Below the pieces are notes generated by a model. That model did not search any database. It was not told the DNA's origin and worked only from the letters and a program-made list of their open reading frames with translations. Positions 60,092 through 64,000 of a stretch of 64,000 bases of DNA are shown here, one piece after another (within the stretch, counting starts at the first letter, position 1; every line of letters starts with the position of its first letter). The stretch is from Methylobacillus methanolivorans (GTDB taxonomy: Bacteria; Pseudomonadota; Gammaproteobacteria; Burkholderiales; Methylophilaceae), in assembly GCF_044751345.1 (NCBI RefSeq), contig NZ_JBIWXY010000001.1, positions 868,001 through 932,000 on the forward strand, written 5' to 3'. A program made the translations under genes and the position numbers.

Positions 60092-63000
60092 TCAAGGGAG
60101 ATTATCCAGAATGGATTGAGCTTTTTGTTTCTGCCGTGGACCACCTTCATTGAGGATTTCCTCCAGCAACTCACGCGCACCCTCGTTATCTCCCATATCC
60201 ATATAGGCGGTGACGAGATCGAGCTTGGTATCAACGTCAGGAGACTCATCCATTTCACTCTCAGGCTCGGTTGACCCTGCATGCTCATCTGCCACATCCA
60301 GACTAATGCCGGAGAGGTTGATATCACTAGCTGTGGGTGTTGCAGCCACTTCGTCATCAATCTCCAGATCAAAGTCCGGGAATACAATGCTTTCCTCGCC
60401 AGCCCCTTCTACCTCTGTAGCAGCTTGAGTGTCGCCACCTAAATCTATACCAGCAAAATTGAAGCTAGGCTCATTGGTTTCTGGTGCGCTATCTGCCTCA
60501 ACTTCCGGATCTGGCACAGCCTCACCTGCCTTGGGTAGTTCAGGCAACTCATCGGCATCAGACAAAACATTATCCGCTGCTGCATCATCAGAGAAGCTGA
60601 TCTCCGGCAAATCAAAATCAATATTCGGCAAGCCATCATCATCCGGCGAATCACCCACTTCGGTAGCAGAGGTTTCAGCAGCAGGAGCAGATAACTCAAC
60701 CGCAGGCAATTCAATTTCTGGTAGATCCAGATCGACATCAGGTGTTTGCAAAGGCTCATCAACTACAGTCTGGCTATCGATTTCATCCAGCTCAGGAATG
60801 AAGAACTCAGGGACTGCCGTTTCTTCCGCTTGCCCTTCATCACCATTCGATTCAGCAGACAACTCAGGCAAGTCAAAGTCAGGGATAGCTGCATCAAGCT
60901 CTGCAATATCCAATTGCATACTGTTTTCTGCAGGTGGCTCTGGCAGATCAAGCGTGAAATCCATGCTGTTTCCAGCATATTGATCAGCAGTTTCTTCCGC
61001 TTGATCAGGCTCAGCAACAGCCGTATCCAGATCAAAATCTAATGCTGGAAAATCCTGCTCATCGCCATTGTCTTCATCGGACCCAGCAAGCAAAGTATCA
61101 TCCAGGGATTGATCTTGCTCGCCATCATCATTCATCAAGCCCGCAGTAGCGGCGACCGCAGCCCCCGCCAATATCGCACTATCAAGGCCAGCACTGGTTT
61201 CAGTTGACTTTTGCTGCACAGCCTCATTGGCTTGCGCGGCACCGAGCACTAAAGGAGCACTCGCCTTGTCAGTGATGTTATCTTCGGAGTACAGAGGATT
61301 CTCTGGTTCCAGCTTGCGCCCCATCGCTGCAACCTTGCCCCAGACAGGATCGGCAGCACCCAGCGTGGTATACATTTCGCCAGCAACGGTTTCAAACGCA
61401 GAGGTATCATTGCGAGCAGCATAAATCTCGAGCAACTTGAGGTGCAATTCATGACGCTGCGGCTCCTTGACGATCGCGTCCTTGAGGATTTCCTCGGCCT
61501 GGGCATCACGCCCATATGCCATATACACCTCAGCTTCGGCAATCGGGTCAACATCGTGCGTATCGATCATGCCGCCGGTATTCTGCGAGAAATCATTCAG
61601 GAAAGAGGTATCTCCCGTATTCACGGTAGCACCAGCAGTGTTACCAAATACCGTATTAGGCTTGAGTCCACCTGCGGTCAGGATGCCTTTCTCGAAACTA
61701 TCCAGCTCACGCTTGCGCTTGTTACGCATGTACAACCAGCCACCAAGCAGCAAAAGTATGCCACCTCCAGCCAGCGCCAATGGTAATGGGTCGTCGCCAA
61801 CCAGCTCATCGAAAAGGCTAGGTTCCTCTACCGGCGGAGCAACTGGTGCAGGCTGGTTTTGAGGTTTGACAGGCTCCACTGCATCACCAGCCGCCGCTGC
61901 ATCCGGCTTACTTTCTTCGACTGTAGGCTCTGTCGCTACTGTAGTATCTTCAGGCTCTGGCTGGGGCTCAGGTTTAATCTCAGCAGGTTCTGGCGGTATT
62001 GCAGGCTTGGCGGCAGGTTCATCTGCATTCTGCAAATTGGCTAATGCCTGGTTCTTGATCGCCAACAACTTCTGCATGTCGGCAATTTGCTTTTCCAGCA
62101 TCGCAGTCCGCTCAGCTGCCTCTTTCAGGCTCTTATCCTTGGCAGTTAGCTCTTCCTGCATCGAGTTCAGCTGTGCCTGATTTGCATTGTTGCTTGACAA
62201 CCTGACGACATCACGCGGGCCTGCCGCAGGTGGCGTTGCCCTATCAGTCGCAGGAGTCGAAATACGTCCAGAAGCAGATTGTTGAGCGCCACCATCGGTG
62301 GAGGGTATGGATTCAGCAGCCAAGTCCGCCAAGCGATTGCGATAGGCATTCCAATCAGAGGTTTGTACCTTGACCTCGCGCGTGGCTTCGGCAGGTGCGA
62401 CCTGTTGTAGCTCACTCGCACTAGGTACACGCAGAATCTGCCCTACCTTGAGGCGGTTCATGTTCTTGCCGGCAAACGCATCCTCGTTAGCGCGATACAG
62501 ACCAACCAGCATTTGATCAAGACTGACGCCTTGCACTTGATGCTCACGCGCGATCGCACTCAAGGTATCGCCGCGAGCAGTGGTGTAATGTGGTGCTGAA
62601 GTATCTGGCACAGGCGTAGGTGCGGGCTTAGCCTGGGGTCGAGTCGGGGTTGGAGGAACTGGGGCACTACGTGATGGAGCCGTATTAACAGCTGACTGGG
62701 CTTGCTTGGGCACTTCAGCAGGCACAGGAATAGCAGGCGCGGCACTAGGGGGTAGCTGCACCCCGTTATACACTTGCGCCTGGTTATTGTAGCCAGGAGG
62801 ATCTAGCAATACCGTGTATTCGCGCAACAAACGCCCAGTTGCCCAATCGACCTGAATCAGCATATCAAGGAAAGGATCGCTGATCGCCTGCGATGAGGTG
62901 AGCTTGAGAACCGGCACACCATCAGCACGTTTGCTGACCGCTACCTTGATGGCATTATGAATTGCAGTACGCTCTACTCCCTGCACATTGTAAGCTTCCT

Positions 63001-63220
63001 GCGGTGCAATCCCTGCAGAGAGCGAAGCCAATTCATCTGGCGTTGTAGAAAGAAGTTCAATCTCAGCAGAAAGTGGCTCACCAAGTCCGGATGTCACGGT
63101 CAAGCGGCCAAGGCCAGCAGCCTCACCCATCATTGGCACAAACGCCAACAACACCGCAAGCGCGACCCCTTTAAATTTGGACTTATGCACTATTCCACCC
63201 TTATCAACTTTAAATAGCAT
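60092..63220 (-). CDS. fimV: FimV-like peptidoglycan-binding inner-membrane protein
   Basis: 1042-aa FimV-family protein (HubP-like), organising polar structures and type IV pilus function. Domains: signal peptide ending near EAAG, FimV N-terminal region GLGRLTVTSGLGEPLSAEIEL, LysM at about 213-268, a coiled coil (about 350-400), one membrane helix (about 480-500), a TPR-like part (about 560-620), a very acidic low-complexity stretch with repeated DLPE/LPE units (about 760-960) and the conserved C-terminal LVTAYMDMGDNEGARELLEEIL. ATG at 63220 has a weak ribosome site; GTG at 63190 has AAGGG 7 nt upstream and gives a cleaner signal peptide, so the start may be internal. Confidence 0.92.
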   Translation of the reverse strand: MLFKVDKGGIVHKSKFKGVALAVLLAFVPMMGEAAGLGRLTVTSGLGEPLSAEIELLSTTPDELASLSAGIAPQEAYNVQGVERTAIHNAIKVAVSKRADGVPVLKLTSSQAISDPFLDMLIQVDWATGRLLREYTVLLDPPGYNNQAQVYNGVQLPPSAAPAIPVPAEVPKQAQSAVNTAPSRSAPVPPTPTRPQAKPAPTPVPDTSAPHYTTARGDTLSAIAREHQVQGVSLDQMLVGLYRANEDAFAGKNMNRLKVGQILRVPSASELQQVAPAEATREVKVQTSDWNAYRNRLADLAAESIPSTDGGAQQSASGRISTPATDRATPPAAGPRDVVRLSSNNANQAQLNSMQEELTAKDKSLKEAAERTAMLEKQIADMQKLLAIKNQALANLQNADEPAAKPAIPPEPAEIKPEPQPEPEDTTVATEPTVEESKPDAAAAGDAVEPVKPQNQPAPVAPPVEEPSLFDELVGDDPLPLALAGGGILLLLGGWLYMRNKRKRELDSFEKGILTAGGLKPNTVFGNTAGATVNTGDTSFLNDFSQNTGGMIDTHDVDPIAEAEVYMAYGRDAQAEEILKDAIVKEPQRHELHLKLLEIYAARNDTSAFETVAGEMYTTLGAADPVWGKVAAMGRKLEPENPLYSEDNITDKASAPLVLGAAQANEAVQQKSTETSAGLDSAILAGAAVAATAGLMNDDGEQDQSLDDTLLAGSDEDNGDEQDFPALDFDLDTAVAEPDQAEETADQYAGNSMDFTLDLPEPPAENSMQLDIAELDAAIPDFDLPELSAESNGDEGQAEETAVPEFFIPELDEIDSQTVVDEPLQTPDVDLDLPEIELPAVELSAPAAETSATEVGDSPDDDGLPNIDFDLPEISFSDDAAADNVLSDADELPELPKAGEAVPDPEVEADSAPETNEPSFNFAGIDLGGDTQAATEVEGAGEESIVFPDFDLEIDDEVAATPTASDINLSGISLDVADEHAGSTEPESEMDESPDVDTKLDLVTAYMDMGDNEGARELLEEILNEGGPRQKQKAQSILDNLP

Positions 63221-63355
63221 TATTAAGCTAACATCAATTAGTTACGGTTTCAAGCTAATACATCGCTTTACATTCCCAATGTTAGCCCAAGCTTCATGGG
63301 GCCGGCAGCACCCCATTAGGCAAAACAGCAAGGGCATCAGCGCTAATTAATACAA

Positions 63356-64000
63356 TCAAGCCTCGACCAGGATGCGCAGCATGCGGCGCAATGGCTCTGC
63401 AGCGCCCCACAAGAGCTGGTCACCTACCGTAAATGCAGAGAGATATTCACCCCCCATGCCCATTTTGCGCAAACGGCCCACTGGTGTTTGCAAGGTGCCA
63501 GTCACGGCGGCAGGGCTTAGGCGCTTGACGGTTTCATTACGCTCATTCGGCACCACTTCTGCCCAGGCATTTGCTTCTGCCAACATGCCCTCAATTTCAT
63601 TCAACGGCACGTCCTGCTTCAACTTAATGGTCAGTGCCTGTGAATGGCAGCGCATGGCCCCGATGCGTACGCACAAGCCATCAATCACGATAGGATTGGC
63701 ATCGCGACCCAGGATCTTGTTGGTTTCAGCCATGCCTTTCCACTCCTCCTTGCTTTGCCCATTCCCCAGATCCTTGTCTATCCATGGGATCAGGCTGCCA
63801 GCCAAAGGCACACCAAAATTATCCACCGGAAAATCTGCGCTACGCAGGGTATCTGCCACCTTGCGGTCAATATCGAGGATGGCAGAAGCAGCATCTTGCA
63901 GCTCAGTAGCGACGCCAGCGTGCACTACGCCCATTTGGCGAATCAATTCACGCATATTTTGCGCACCTGCACCTGATGCCGCCTGATAAGTCATGGAGCT
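63356..64000 (-). CDS. asd: Aspartate-semialdehyde dehydrogenase (3' part)
   Basis: C-terminal 215 residues of Asd, truncated by the right edge of the window; the frame continues past position 64000. Asd makes aspartate semialdehyde for lysine, methionine and threonine. Seen are SMTYQAASGAGAQNMREL, the VDNFGVPLAGSLIPWID block, GLCVRIGAMRCHSQALT (catalytic His) and the end LLWGAAEPLRRMLRILVEA. Upstream of fimV by 135 bp that contain no other gene. Confidence 0.95.
   Translation of the reverse strand, partial: SSMTYQAASGAGAQNMRELIRQMGVVHAGVATELQDAASAILDIDRKVADTLRSADFPVDNFGVPLAGSLIPWIDKDLGNGQSKEEWKGMAETNKILGRDANPIVIDGLCVRIGAMRCHSQALTIKLKQDVPLNEIEGMLAEANAWAEVVPNERNETVKRLSPAAVTGTLQTPVGRLRKMGMGGEYLSAFTVGDQLLWGAAEPLRRMLRILVEA

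Noticed and set aside
1..64000. CRISPR arrays, tRNA/rRNA genes, insertion sequences, prophage genes
   Set aside because: No regularly spaced repeats, no tRNA-like cloverleaf, rRNA, transposase or integrase were recognised in either strand by eye; short or divergent examples could have been missed.

Overview
The window reads as a chromosomal segment of an obligate or restricted methylotroph of the Betaproteobacteria (Methylophilaceae, most like Methylobacillus). The reasons are a tetrahydromethanopterin (H4MPT) formaldehyde-oxidation gene set, ribulose-monophosphate (RuMP) cycle genes encoding hexulose-phosphate synthase and isomerase, a PQQ synthesis operon, and a betaproteobacterial housekeeping order truA-trpF-trpB-trpA-accD-folC-SPOR-cvpA-purF-metZ. 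No rRNA, tRNA, CRISPR array, transposase or integrase was recognised.

Layout. 1-1208: the end of a Flp/Tad pilus locus (tadE-like, prepilin peptidase, Flp pilin). 1424-20963: a C1 island. Its first part is a tightly overlapping minus-strand run (ATP-grasp ligase, hydantoinase-like protein, pabB, amino-acid-kinase-fold protein, pterin carbinolamine dehydratase) facing a divergent HisA-like gene; these look like H4MPT/methanofuran-type cofactor synthesis genes. Next come fae, hxlB, hxlA and tal, which capture formaldehyde and feed the RuMP cycle. Then a minus-strand cluster mptG-mtdB-(ATP-grasp)-mch-(ATP-grasp)-(CitG-like), and a divergent fhcBADC operon. Together Fae, MtdB, Mch and Fhc carry formaldehyde to formate, while HxlA/HxlB/Tal assimilate it. 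21126-23953: an OmpA-like lipoprotein, a YigZ-family protein and a HerA-like ATPase.

24060-30711: sulfate assimilation (cysB, TSUP permease, sulfite reductase, DUF934, cysD, cysN). 30831-37272: fdxA, fabV, an MFS exporter, cfa, a divergent cysH-like gene and a multi-spanning membrane protein. 37747-41108: pqqABCDE on the minus strand, including a 23-codon pqqA. 41332-48508: gyrA-serC-pheA-GGDEF protein-hisC. 48751-49973: a 2-Cys peroxiredoxin and two small stress-type proteins. 50048-59163: metZ, purF, cvpA, a SPOR protein, folC, accD, trpA, trpB, trpF. 59242-64000: truA, fimV and the 3' part of asd.

Most notable regulatory signals: a SAM-II-type riboswitch with its own promoter and a terminator upstream of metZ; a 9-bp-arm palindrome filling the -35/-10 spacer of the inferred fae promoter; a hairpin between pqqA and pqqB plus a 17-bp palindrome upstream of pqqA; and many clear rho-independent terminators that define the transcription units. 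Functions come from recognising motifs and families by eye; no database search was run.
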